DNA of 40,370 bases from Prevotella sp. (GTDB taxonomy: Bacteria; Bacteroidota; Bacteroidia; Bacteroidales; Bacteroidaceae), in NCBI GenBank assembly GCA_016290175.1, contig JAEETD010000021.1, positions 1 to 40,370 on the forward strand. Direction: 5' to 3'. A program made the position numbers and the translations under genes. Shown here piece after piece: positions 24,275 to 33,488 of the stretch; within the stretch, counting starts at the first letter, position 1, and every line of letters starts with the position of its first letter. The notes under the pieces were generated by a model that did no database searches, was not told the origin of the DNA, and saw only the letters and a list, made by a program, of their open reading frames with translations.

Positions 24275-27200
24275 ATGATGAAAAGACTTAGTTTGATTCT
24301 CGCCAGCCTTTTCCTGTACGTGGGATTGGCATTGGCACAAACGAAGGTTACGGGAACCGTCATCTCTCAAGAAGACGGTGAGCCCATCATCGGAGCCTCG
24401 GTAGTTGTCCAAGGCTCTAAGACGGGTGTCGTGACCGACATGAACGGACAGTTCTCCCTTTCAGTACCCGAAGGGAAGAAGATCGTCATCAGTTACATTG
24501 GCATGAAGACTGAGACCGTCACTCCTCGCAATGGCATGAAGGTGACGCTGGCAGCCGACGGCCAGTCACTGGACGAAGTCGTGGTAACGGGTATGCAGAA
24601 AGTGGACAAGCGCTTGTTCACAGGTTCGAGTACAAAGATTTCCGCTGCTGAGGCGAAGATCGACGGTATGGCCGATATCTCCCGTTCACTGGAAGGCCGT
24701 GCTGCCGGTGTCTCGGTGCAGAACGTATCAGGTACTTTCGGTACTGCTCCGAAGATCCGTGTACGTGGTGCTACCTCTATCTATGGTAACTCTAAGCCCC
24801 TCTGGGTGGTTGACGGTGTGATCATGGAGGATGTGACCGACGTATCTGCCGACGATCTGTCGAGCGGTGATGCCAACACCCTGATTTCCAGTGCCATCGC
24901 AGGTCTGAACTCCGACGATATCGAGACCTTCGATATTCTGAAAGACGGTTCGGCTACCTCTATCTATGGTGCCCGCGCTATGGCTGGTGTGATCGTTATC
25001 ACCACCAAGAAGGGTAAGCAGGGTCAGGCCCGCATCAACTACACTGGTGAGTACACCATGCGCCTGAAGCCCAGCTATTCCACCTTCAACATCATGAATT
25101 CTCAGGATCAGATGGGTATCTATCAGGAAATGCAGCAGAAGGGTTACCTGAACTATGCTGAGACCTCCAATGCCGCTTCCAGCGGTGTCTATGGTAAGAT
25201 GTACCAGCTGATTACCCAGTACGACGCTACCACAGGTCAGTATGGTCTGGCCAACACTCCTGAGGCCCGTGCCGACTACCTGCGCCAGGCTGAGTACCGT
25301 AATACCGACTGGTTCGACGAGCTCTTCTCAAACTCTATCCAGCACAACCACTCTATCAGCATCTCTACCGGTTCAGACAAGTCGCAGACCTATGCTTCTG
25401 TATCAGCTATGTTCGACCCGGGATGGACGAAACAGTCGAAGGTGGAGCGTTATACCGCCAACCTGAACAACACGTTCAAGCTCTCAAAGCAGCTTACTTT
25501 CAACATGATTGCCAACAGCAGCATCCGTAAGCAGCGCGCTCCTGGTACACTGTCATCTGAGACCGATGTGGTGAGCGGTGAGGTACATCGTTCATTCGAT
25601 ATCAACCCCTATTCCTACGCTTTGAACACGTCCCGTGCACTGGACCGTGACACCTATTACACACGTAACTATGCACCGTTCAACATTCTGAACGAGTTGG
25701 AGAACAACTACATCGACGTGGAGGTATTCGACATCCGCGTTCAGGGTGAACTGCGCTGGAAGCCTATCCAGAAAGTGGAACTGGCTGCACTGGGTGCCGT
25801 GAAGTTCAATCAGTCTTCACAGAATCACTCTATTCTCGATGATTCTAACCAGGCCAATGCTTATCGCGCCATGGGAACTTCTACCATCCGCGATAACAAC
25901 CCGTTCCTCTATACCGATCCCGACAACCCCTATGCACAGCCTGTCACCGTGCTGCCTTATGGAGGTATCTACAACAAGACCACCAATAAGATGAGCGCCT
26001 GGGACTTCCGTGCAACGGCTTCTTACAACGATGTCTATGCCAACGACCACATCGTCAATCTCTATGGCGGTATGGAGGTGAACAACATCGACCGTACCTA
26101 CGACTGGTTCCGCGGCTGGGGCATGCAGTACTCACTCGGTGAGATTGCCAACTACGCCTACGAGGTATTCAAGAAGGGTGCTGAGGAGAATGCCCAGTAC
26201 TTCAAGCTTGAGAACACCCACGAGCGCCGCGCTGCCTTCTTCGGCACCGCCACCTATTCTTATAAGGGACGTTACACTATCAATGGTACCATCCGTTATG
26301 AGGGTTCCAACAAGCTGGGTAAGAGCCGCTCTTCACGCTGGCTGCCCACATGGAACGTGTCTGGCGCATGGAATGCCCACGAGGAGCCCTGGTTCGAGAA
26401 GGTGTTCAACAACACCCTGAGCCACGCCACACTGAAGGCATCTTACTCCCTGACCGCTGAGAGTGGTCCTAGCTGGGTAACCAACTCACTGCCCGTCATC
26501 AAGAGCTACAACCCGTGGCGTCCCTCTGCAGGTCTGCGTGAGAGCGGACTGGAAGAAACCGACCGCGCCAATGGTGAGCTCACCTTCGAGAAGAAGCACG
26601 AGCTGAACCTCGGTGTCCAGTTAGGTTTCTTCAACAACCGCATCAACTTCGAGTTCGACTGGTATAAGCGTAACAACTACGACCTGATTGGTATCGTGAA
26701 CACGCAGATGGGCGGACAGAAGTATGGTAACGTGGCTTCGATGAAGTCAAACGGTGTGGAAATGAGTCTGACCACCACCAACATCAAGAGCAAGGACTTC
26801 ACCTGGACCACCAACATCATCTACTCGCACACCCACAACGAGGTGACGGAACTGGAGAACAACCAGCGCGTGATCGACCTCATCAAGGGTAGCGGTTTCG
26901 CTATGGAGGGCTATCCCGTACGTTCGCTGTTCAGCATCCCGTTCAAGGGTCTGACCAACGAAGGTCTGCCCCTCTTCCTCGATCAGGACGGTAACATCAC
27001 CTCTACCGGTATCTATTTCCAGACCCGTGAGAAGGAGAAGATGGACTTCCTGGAGTACAGCGGTTCTGTGGATCCCACAGACGTAGGTTCTTTCGGTAAC
27101 GTCTTCAAGTATAAAGGTCTGACCCTGAACGTGTTCATTACCTATTCATTCGGCAATGTCGTACGTCTTGACCCTGTATTCAAGAACCGTTACAACGACC

Positions 27201-27589
27201 TGAACTCTATGCCGAAGGAGTTTGCCAACCGTTGGGTGGTGCCTGGCGACGAAAACAAGACCACGATCCCCGTGATTGCCTCACAGCGTCAGAACCAGAA
27301 CGACACCGACCTGAGCTATGCCTACAATGCATACAACTACTCTACGGAGCGCATTGCCAAGGGTGACTTCATCCGCATGAAGGAGATCTCCCTGGGTTAT
27401 GAGTTCCCCAAGCTGATTACCGATCCTCTGAAGATCAACAGCCTCTCTCTGAAGTTGCAGGCCACAAACCTGTTCCTGATCTATGCCGACAAGAAGCTCA
27501 ACGGTCAGGATCCTGAGTTCTTCAATACCGGTGGTGTGGCAGTTCCTCTGCCGAAGCAGTTCACACTCACACTCCGTCTCGGTATCTGA
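24275..27589 (+). CDS. SusC/RagA-type TonB-dependent outer-membrane transporter
   Basis: 1104 residues. Signal peptide 1-21 (ending ALAQ), carboxypeptidase-regulatory-like domain (about 24-95: KVTGTVISQEDGEPIIGASVVVQG, quoted only in part by motif GEPIIGASV), the SusC signature LDEVVVTGMQ, plug domain (RSLEGRAAGVSV, IRVRGATSIYG, PLWVVDGVI, DDIETFDILKDGSATSIYGARA, shown by its blocks), then a large beta-barrel. SusC proteins import oligomers as a lidded pair with a SusD lipoprotein, which follows 28 bases later. The presence of a zinc metallohydrolase rather than glycosidases suggests a peptide or protein-derived cargo, but this is inference. Confidence 0.95.
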   Translation: MMKRLSLILASLFLYVGLALAQTKVTGTVISQEDGEPIIGASVVVQGSKTGVVTDMNGQFSLSVPEGKKIVISYIGMKTETVTPRNGMKVTLAADGQSLDEVVVTGMQKVDKRLFTGSSTKISAAEAKIDGMADISRSLEGRAAGVSVQNVSGTFGTAPKIRVRGATSIYGNSKPLWVVDGVIMEDVTDVSADDLSSGDANTLISSAIAGLNSDDIETFDILKDGSATSIYGARAMAGVIVITTKKGKQGQARINYTGEYTMRLKPSYSTFNIMNSQDQMGIYQEMQQKGYLNYAETSNAASSGVYGKMYQLITQYDATTGQYGLANTPEARADYLRQAEYRNTDWFDELFSNSIQHNHSISISTGSDKSQTYASVSAMFDPGWTKQSKVERYTANLNNTFKLSKQLTFNMIANSSIRKQRAPGTLSSETDVVSGEVHRSFDINPYSYALNTSRALDRDTYYTRNYAPFNILNELENNYIDVEVFDIRVQGELRWKPIQKVELAALGAVKFNQSSQNHSILDDSNQANAYRAMGTSTIRDNNPFLYTDPDNPYAQPVTVLPYGGIYNKTTNKMSAWDFRATASYNDVYANDHIVNLYGGMEVNNIDRTYDWFRGWGMQYSLGEIANYAYEVFKKGAEENAQYFKLENTHERRAAFFGTATYSYKGRYTINGTIRYEGSNKLGKSRSSRWLPTWNVSGAWNAHEEPWFEKVFNNTLSHATLKASYSLTAESGPSWVTNSLPVIKSYNPWRPSAGLRESGLEETDRANGELTFEKKHELNLGVQLGFFNNRINFEFDWYKRNNYDLIGIVNTQMGGQKYGNVASMKSNGVEMSLTTTNIKSKDFTWTTNIIYSHTHNEVTELENNQRVIDLIKGSGFAMEGYPVRSLFSIPFKGLTNEGLPLFLDQDGNITSTGIYFQTREKEKMDFLEYSGSVDPTDVGSFGNVFKYKGLTLNVFITYSFGNVVRLDPVFKNRYNDLNSMPKEFANRWVVPGDENKTTIPVIASQRQNQNDTDLSYAYNAYNYSTERIAKGDFIRMKEISLGYEFPKLITDPLKINSLSLKLQATNLFLIYADKKLNGQDPEFFNTGGVAVPLPKQFTLTLRLGI

Positions 27590-27626
27590 TAATATATAAT
27601 AGGTACATATAATAATAATGATGATT

Positions 27627-29384
27627 ATGAAGAAATATATAGGAATTTCAATCATAGCGATGGGCTTGGGCCTGACAGCTTGCGACGACTTCCTTGACAA
27701 ATTGCCCGACAACCGTACGGAGGCCAATACCGAGGAGAAGATCCAGAAGCTGCTCATTGCCGCCTATCCGACCCACGACCACATGGCTTTCACGGAATAT
27801 GCCTCCGACAATGTGGACGATATGGGTGAGAACAATCCCAACACCGAGCGCTTCATTGATCAGCTCTATAATTGGGAAGACCTGACAGAGACCGACAACC
27901 AGGACACTGAGTCGTACTGGATGGACCTCTATCAGTGTATCGAGACTGCCAACATGGCCCTTGAGGGCATCGAGTCGATGGGTGGTGCCACCACCAAGAC
28001 CCTTAAGCAGGCCCAGGCCGAGGCACTGCTCTGCCGTGCTTATGCTCACTTCATGCTGGTGAACATCTTCGCCCAGCATTATGATGCCAACAATGCCACT
28101 GCACCGGGTGTCTCTTACGTCACTGAGACGGAGAAGGAGCTGAATCCACAGTATCAGCGTGAGACCGTGCATCAGAACTATGCACATATCGAGGCTGATA
28201 TCGAGGCTGCTCTTCCGAATGTGGGCGACAGCTACTACACAGTGCCCAAGTATCACTTCAACCGCATGGCAGCCTACGCCTTTGCCACACGCTTCTACCT
28301 CTATTATGAGAAGTACGACAAGGCCATTGAGTGTGCCAATGTCGTGTTGGGCAGCAATCCCGGCACCGTACTGCGCGACTGGGCCGTGCTGGCCACCATG
28401 CCGTATGGTAACCCGCAGCAGCAGCCCACCACCCTGCATGTGATTGATCCGACGCTCAACTGCAACCTGTTGCTGATGACCTCTTATTCAAAGCAGGGCG
28501 TATATTTCGGTGGCTATCGTACAGGTACCCGTTACTCTCATAACTCCTACATTGGCAAGTACGAGACCATCGGTATGCAGGACGGCAATACCCTCACTGG
28601 TCTTGCAGCCGTATGGGGAGGCAACTACCAGTCATACGCCTATCAGGTGAAGCGCTATACCGGCAGTATGGACAAGTGGTCACAGTGGCGCATGCCTTAT
28701 GAGTTTGAGACCACCGACCCTGTAGCAGGTATCGGCTATAGCCATACCGTCTACAGTGCCTTCACCACCGACGAGGTATTGCTGAACCGTGCTGAGGCCT
28801 ACATCCTGAAGAAGGACTACAACAGCGCCATTACCGACCTGAACACCTGGATGCTGAATGTCCAGAGCGCTTCAACGAAGGCCAAGGGCTTCAGACTCAC
28901 TACAGAGTATGTCAAGGACTTTATGAACAGTATCGAGTATGCCTACACTCAGAATTATGTGAAGGACAGAACCGGAAAGGTGCTCAAGTCCAAGCAGAAT
29001 GCAAAACTTGACTCTGTGGTTACCGTTGGTAAGGATCAGGGTACGGTTTCTTCTCTCAAGAAGCATCTGAACCCCAAGTTCTCCATCGATGCTGAAGGTT
29101 CTGAGCAGGAGAGCCTGCTGCAGCTGGTGCTTGCCATGCGCCGTTACGAGACCATGCATGAGGGTAAGCGTTGGTTCGACATCAAGCGCTGGGGTATCAA
29201 GATCCCACGCCGTCTGATGGACGCCTCCAGCTATCCCGAGAAGATTACCGACTGGCTGGAAGTCGACGACCAGCGTCGTGCCATCCAGATTCCTATGAAG
29301 GTGCGTGATGCCGGCTACGAGCCCAACCCGCGTACGGAAACGCGCATTGGTAGTGGTATGGAAGAAATGTGCATTGAAGATTGA
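27627..29384 (+). CDS. SusD/RagB-type nutrient-binding outer-membrane lipoprotein
   Basis: 585 residues from the third of three close ATGs (27618, 27621, 27627), chosen because it gives a compact lipoprotein signal MKKYIGISIIAMGLGLTAC (Cys19), followed by DDFLDKLPDNR, a classic SusD N-terminus. TPR-like helices occur at AEALLCRAYAHFMLVNIFA and MAAYAFATRFYLYYEKYDKAIECA. The C-terminal block MRRYETMHEGKRWFDIKRWG is typical. It forms the surface lid on the SusC pore. The stop codon lies in a heptamer array leading to the next gene. Confidence 0.94.
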   Translation: MKKYIGISIIAMGLGLTACDDFLDKLPDNRTEANTEEKIQKLLIAAYPTHDHMAFTEYASDNVDDMGENNPNTERFIDQLYNWEDLTETDNQDTESYWMDLYQCIETANMALEGIESMGGATTKTLKQAQAEALLCRAYAHFMLVNIFAQHYDANNATAPGVSYVTETEKELNPQYQRETVHQNYAHIEADIEAALPNVGDSYYTVPKYHFNRMAAYAFATRFYLYYEKYDKAIECANVVLGSNPGTVLRDWAVLATMPYGNPQQQPTTLHVIDPTLNCNLLLMTSYSKQGVYFGGYRTGTRYSHNSYIGKYETIGMQDGNTLTGLAAVWGGNYQSYAYQVKRYTGSMDKWSQWRMPYEFETTDPVAGIGYSHTVYSAFTTDEVLLNRAEAYILKKDYNSAITDLNTWMLNVQSASTKAKGFRLTTEYVKDFMNSIEYAYTQNYVKDRTGKVLKSKQNAKLDSVVTVGKDQGTVSSLKKHLNPKFSIDAEGSEQESLLQLVLAMRRYETMHEGKRWFDIKRWGIKIPRRLMDASSYPEKITDWLEVDDQRRAIQIPMKVRDAGYEPNPRTETRIGSGMEEMCIED

Positions 29385-29404
29385 ACATTGAAGATTGAAC
29401 ATTA
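29371..29404 (+). repeat. Heptamer array at the SusD stop
   Basis: CATTGAA and GATTGAA units alternate four times across the SusD stop up to the ATG of the metallohydrolase gene, again with TGA every 7 bases. Confidence 0.75.
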
Positions 29405-30354
29405 TGAAGAAGAATTTTAAATATATATTGCCGCTGATGCTGTTGGCACTGGGTCTCACCTCCTGCGAAAAGGATGAGATCAAGTCTGAGAGTGTCATTA
29501 ACGTCGACAGCTATCAGAAGAATGCCTTCGACAAATGGCTCGAGGTGAACTTTGTCAATCCCTATAACATCGACTTCAAGTACCGTTATGAGGAGATTGA
29601 GAGCGACTATTATTACTACACGGTGCCTGCCAACATGGACAACGCCATTGTGATGGCTCACCTGGTGAAGTATCTCTGTATGGAAACCTACAATGAAGTG
29701 GCAGGTATCGAGTTCACACGCTCCAACTTCCCCAAGATGTTCTATCTGATTGGTGAATGGGAGTATCGTAACAACGGCTCTTTCATCCTCGGTACGGCTG
29801 AGGGTGGCAAGAAGATCCTGCTGGCAGGTATCAACTGGCTGAACTATGTGCTCGATGGAAGTTACGATTCATCGTACGACATCGCCGGTGGTCTGAACCA
29901 CTATTATATCAAGACCATCCACCACGAGTTCACCCACATCCTGAACCAGACACAGGACTTCCCCACCTCGTTCCGCGAGATCAGCGGTGCTAAGTATGTC
30001 AGCGACAGCCAGTTCTCTGAGCCCTTCGTGAGTGTCTATCTCAAGCGCGGCTTCATTTCGGCCTATGCCCAGACCAACTACAATGAGGACTTTGCCGAGA
30101 TGGTATCTGAGTATGTGACCCACACCCCCGAGTGGTGGGAAGCACAGATGAAGGCAGCAGAGGGTGTGTATGAGGATGATCCCGACCAGTCACAGACCGG
30201 CCGTGCTCTTATCGAGCAGAAGCTCGACATCGTGCGCTCTTATATGCATGACACCTGGAACATCGACATCGACGAGCTGCGTAACTGCATCCTGACCCGT
30301 CAGGCCAATGTCGTTGCAGGCAAGATCGACCTTCACGATATCTCAGTGGATTAA
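29404..30354 (+). CDS. Substrate-import-associated zinc metallohydrolase lipoprotein
   Basis: 316 residues from the ATG at 29404; a TTG three codons upstream lies in the heptamer array and is less likely. Lipoprotein signal ends LGLTSC (Cys21). The zinc motif is HEFTH (His174-Glu175...His178) in IKTIHHEFTHILNQ, with a likely third ligand in the downstream EDFAEMVSEYV. This matches the family of HExxH lipoproteins found with SusC/SusD pairs (Peptidase_Mx1 type). It probably cleaves a peptide or related substrate at the cell surface before import. The substrate is not known. Confidence 0.88.
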   Translation: MKKNFKYILPLMLLALGLTSCEKDEIKSESVINVDSYQKNAFDKWLEVNFVNPYNIDFKYRYEEIESDYYYYTVPANMDNAIVMAHLVKYLCMETYNEVAGIEFTRSNFPKMFYLIGEWEYRNNGSFILGTAEGGKKILLAGINWLNYVLDGSYDSSYDIAGGLNHYYIKTIHHEFTHILNQTQDFPTSFREISGAKYVSDSQFSEPFVSVYLKRGFISAYAQTNYNEDFAEMVSEYVTHTPEWWEAQMKAAEGVYEDDPDQSQTGRALIEQKLDIVRSYMHDTWNIDIDELRNCILTRQANVVAGKIDLHDISVD

Positions 30355-30375
30355 TCACTTTAAAACAGAAGAATT

Positions 30376-31920
30376 ATGAAAAAGATATTTATATTTTTGC
30401 TGATGGCGCTTCCGGCACTGATGTTACAGTCGTGTCTGAAGGATCAGGAAGACGTTTTTGACGAGTCTGCCTCCGCACGCATGAGCAACTATCTGAAGAA
30501 TGCCGGTCAGGTGCTGACTGGTGCTGCCAACGGATGGGCACTCGACTATTATCCCGACCGCGACCAGAGCTATGGCGGCTATGCCTATACGCTGAAGTTC
30601 GACGGTGAGAAAGTAGAGATCCGCACCGAGCTGGGCGGCTACAAAGGCATGGAGGATTATTATGGCGGTGCCAGCACCTGCCTGTATAAGCTCGTTGCCG
30701 ACGACGGCCCCGTGCTGACGTTCGATACCTTTAACGATGCTATTCACGTCTTTGCCACACCGTCACCCGACTACTATCAGGCTTACGACGGCGACTTTGA
30801 GTTCATCATCATGGAGGCAACGCCCCAGAAGGTGACCCTCAAGGGCAAGCGCTCAGGCAATATCATGTATATGTATCCTCTTGAGCGCAGTGCTGAGGAG
30901 TACATGGCTGATGTAATCGCTATCTCTACCGAACTGCCCATCGTGGGTGCCAGGGGAAATATCGGTACCGAGGCCGTGACAATGGACATCACCCTCGAAG
31001 GCAACAGACTGACCCACGAGGCAGAGATTGAATACGGCGACACATCATTCATTGCCCCCATCGTGGCCTACGACAAGGGTATCCGTTTCTATGAGCCTCT
31101 GGAGATTGGCGGTAAGAAGATCTATCAGATGCAGTTCGACAACAACGCCATGACACTCACCTGTACCGACGAAGGCGCTACCGACGTGGTGCTGGCAGGT
31201 ATCATGTCACCTTCTACCCTGATCAAGATCACTGGCCAGAGCATGGCCTTCGACAACAGTGCCAACACGATGACCTTCAACGTCAACAAGCTTGAGGAGT
31301 ATACCCTTACTCCTGATGTCGACTGGATCCACATTTCCACCAGCGGCAACACATTGACGATTACTGTGGATGCCAACAACTCCGGTGCACCGCGCTCAGG
31401 TTCTATCACTGTCAAGGTTGGTGAACTGAAGGATGTCATCTCCGTCACACAGATCGAAGTAACCGACTTCCTCGGAGAATACACCATGACCAGTCTCGAC
31501 TCCGACGACAAGGCCTATAGCTCACCTGTAACCGTCAAGGATCTCGGCAATGGCGCCTACAGCCTGACATTCAACTATCCGAATGCCAACTATCCGCAGA
31601 CCATCATGATGACCTGGAACCAGGATGCTACACGCTTCGAGTTCAGCAGCGGTCAGTACACAGGTCGCCTTGGCAACTACTATGCATTTCTCTGCTTCAT
31701 CGATGCAGCCTTCGACTACTGGTCAAACACCAGCACCACCGGAACAGCCTACTTCATCCCGTCGATGAACAGCGAAGGAAAGATTGTGCTCACTATCGGT
31801 GGTACATACAGTAGCTTTGCTGTGGGTGGTCTTTGCCTGTTGGTTGGTAACGACGATAACATTGCCAACATGTTAGGCTGGTACGAGGCCTTTACGTCAG
31901 TAGCTTTTACAAAGAATTAA
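30376..31920 (+). CDS. DUF4302 lipoprotein with a BACON-like domain
   Basis: 514 residues. Lipoprotein signal ends LMLQSC (Cys20). Residues about 25-250 fit DUF4302 (SASARMSNYLKNAGQVL, GWALDYYPD, YAYTLKFDGEKVEI), a family usually found in SusC/SusD operons that carry the HExxH lipoprotein. A BACON-like repeat occupies about 288-362 (TLTPDVDWIHIST, SGAPRSGSITVKVGELKDVISVTQ) and a further beta-rich domain ends the protein. It is probably surface exposed and could bind the cargo. It lies 21 bases after the metallohydrolase gene. Confidence 0.82.
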   Translation: MKKIFIFLLMALPALMLQSCLKDQEDVFDESASARMSNYLKNAGQVLTGAANGWALDYYPDRDQSYGGYAYTLKFDGEKVEIRTELGGYKGMEDYYGGASTCLYKLVADDGPVLTFDTFNDAIHVFATPSPDYYQAYDGDFEFIIMEATPQKVTLKGKRSGNIMYMYPLERSAEEYMADVIAISTELPIVGARGNIGTEAVTMDITLEGNRLTHEAEIEYGDTSFIAPIVAYDKGIRFYEPLEIGGKKIYQMQFDNNAMTLTCTDEGATDVVLAGIMSPSTLIKITGQSMAFDNSANTMTFNVNKLEEYTLTPDVDWIHISTSGNTLTITVDANNSGAPRSGSITVKVGELKDVISVTQIEVTDFLGEYTMTSLDSDDKAYSSPVTVKDLGNGAYSLTFNYPNANYPQTIMMTWNQDATRFEFSSGQYTGRLGNYYAFLCFIDAAFDYWSNTSTTGTAYFIPSMNSEGKIVLTIGGTYSSFAVGGLCLLVGNDDNIANMLGWYEAFTSVAFTKN

Positions 31921-31934
31921 AACAGTAGACAATT

Positions 31935-33353
31935 ATGAAAAAGATATTATGCTTTATCCTATTGCTTGCAGGCGTGACCATGGTCACGTCCTGCGGCGAA
32001 GATGATGCCACATACACGCCGATAGCTCCGCTGGAGATACTGTCGAATAATGTGCTCTTCGAGACGGCAGGCGGCACGGGCACCATCACGGTTAACACCT
32101 CTGATGCACTGACAGCCACCACCGCAGCCACTTGGCTCTCTGTTTCCGTCAGCGGCAACACCGTTACCGTGACAGCTCCTGAGAACACCTCTCTCAACGG
32201 CCGTTCCGGTCTTATCGAGCTGAAGGCCGGTGGCAAGACTGCCAACATCACCGCTACCCAGAAGGGTCTGGCCTTTGGTGTGACAGAAGGTCTGGAGTAT
32301 AAGGTCGATGACCAGGCCAATGTCCTGGAGCTGAACTTCTCGAACTCCCTCGCTCCCACCGTCAAATCCTTGGACGAGTGGATCCAGCCCACACTCGATG
32401 GCACCAAGCTCACGCTGGCCATCGCCGAGAACAATGTCCGCAAGGCCCGTAGCGGCCAGGTGGTCGTAGGCTGTGGTGGCTATTCCGACACCATCGTCGT
32501 CAATCAGGATGCCCTGACCTTCGAGGTTTCTGAAAACCAGTTCCAGTCGAACGACAACAAGGGTGCAAGCTTCGAACTCACATACAACGCTTCGAAGAAT
32601 ATCTCCCTGTCAAGAGACGTCAGCTGGATTGGTGCAAAGGGCAGTGGCAACACCATCACCATCACCATCCCCGACAATGAGGAGGGCGGCCTGCGCACAG
32701 GTCACCTCTTTATCAAGTGCGGCGACGAGGTGGAGAGCATCTTCATCGCACAGTTCGACATCACCAAGGAGGTAGCATCCGGTTACTACGTATTCTGGTA
32801 TTATGATGCCAACGCAGGCGACTGGTCATATATGCCCGCCTATATGGATCTCGAGCAGGAAGCCATGATTGTGCAGCTGAGCGACGACCTGATGTACACC
32901 ATCCCCGTTATCTTCGATCCTGAGACATTGGCCCTGTATGCAGGTCCTTCCACCGAGTTCGCTGGTATGTATGGTCAGTACTACTGCTACTGGGTATGGC
33001 GCTCTACAGCTGGCACATGGTCTGGCTACACAGGAAAGAGATACTCCGTTGGTGAGTACATCGTTGATGAGTATTCCGACGGTTCCGTTGCACCGTATAT
33101 CGGATGGGGTGGTCCTCTCGGCGACAACACCATCGACGCCTGGGCACTGCGTGCCATGAAAGCTGAGGGCCTGAATGCCGACAACAATGCCGGCTATCTC
33201 GCCACCTTCTACTATCCGCAGATGGAGCCGTGGCCCACGGAGGCCCGTGGCAAGGACGCTAAGATCACAAGCCTGCAGGGCATCCGCACCTTCCGTGGTC
33301 ACACCGGCAAGCGTGCAGATCTCAAATACGTCCTCAGACCAACTGAAGATTAA
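31935..33353 (+). CDS. Lipoprotein with three BACON-type repeats and a unique C-terminal domain
   Basis: 472 residues. Lipoprotein signal ends MVTSC (Cys20). Three tandem BACON-type units lie at about 34-110 (ATTAATWLSVSVSGNTVTVT, then LNGRSGLIELKAGGK), 112-191 and 193-275 (RDVSWIGAKGSGNTITITIP). Residues 279-472 form a Trp/Tyr-rich domain (YYVFWYYDANAGDWSYMP, YYCYWVWRSTAGTWSG, GYLATFYYPQ) that I do not recognise. The architecture suggests a cell-surface stalk ending in a binding head. It is the last gene of the operon, 29 bases before a strong terminator. Confidence 0.75.
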   Translation: MKKILCFILLLAGVTMVTSCGEDDATYTPIAPLEILSNNVLFETAGGTGTITVNTSDALTATTAATWLSVSVSGNTVTVTAPENTSLNGRSGLIELKAGGKTANITATQKGLAFGVTEGLEYKVDDQANVLELNFSNSLAPTVKSLDEWIQPTLDGTKLTLAIAENNVRKARSGQVVVGCGGYSDTIVVNQDALTFEVSENQFQSNDNKGASFELTYNASKNISLSRDVSWIGAKGSGNTITITIPDNEEGGLRTGHLFIKCGDEVESIFIAQFDITKEVASGYYVFWYYDANAGDWSYMPAYMDLEQEAMIVQLSDDLMYTIPVIFDPETLALYAGPSTEFAGMYGQYYCYWVWRSTAGTWSGYTGKRYSVGEYIVDEYSDGSVAPYIGWGGPLGDNTIDAWALRAMKAEGLNADNNAGYLATFYYPQMEPWPTEARGKDAKITSLQGIRTFRGHTGKRADLKYVLRPTED

Positions 33354-33382
33354 TTAAAGGGCTACGGCCCACTCTTCTAAAG

Positions 33383-33418
33383 AAAATCCCCGAATCCTTT
33401 GTTGTTTCGGGGATTTTT
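33383..33418 (+). terminator. Terminator of the SusC/SusD operon
   Basis: AAAATCCCCGAA (33383-33394) pairs perfectly with TTCGGGGATTTT (33406-33417), followed by a short T run. The A/T flanks would let it work in both directions. Confidence 0.88.
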
Positions 33419-33420
33419 CA

Positions 33421-33428
33421 TATCTTTG
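33421..33428 (+). promoter_or_regulatory. Orphan promoter pointing into the left 35-bp repeat
   Basis: TATCTTTG with TTTG at 33398-33401 (19-bp spacer, inside the terminator loop). No plus-strand gene follows, so any transcript would run through the direct repeat and antisense to the DUF3987 gene. Confidence 0.4.
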
Positions 33429-33453
33429 CACAATAAAGAGATGATATAATGAA

Positions 33454-33488
33454 ATGTCCAAAGTGAATAAGTTATAACTTGAATAACT
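33454..33488 (+). repeat. 35-bp direct repeat, left copy
   Basis: Begins ATGTCCAAAGTGAATAAGTT and ends ATAACTTGAATAACT. It is identical to 37310-37344 and contains the palindrome AAGTTATAACTT. Its right end overlaps the stop codon of the DUF3987 gene (33487-33489). Confidence 0.9.
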
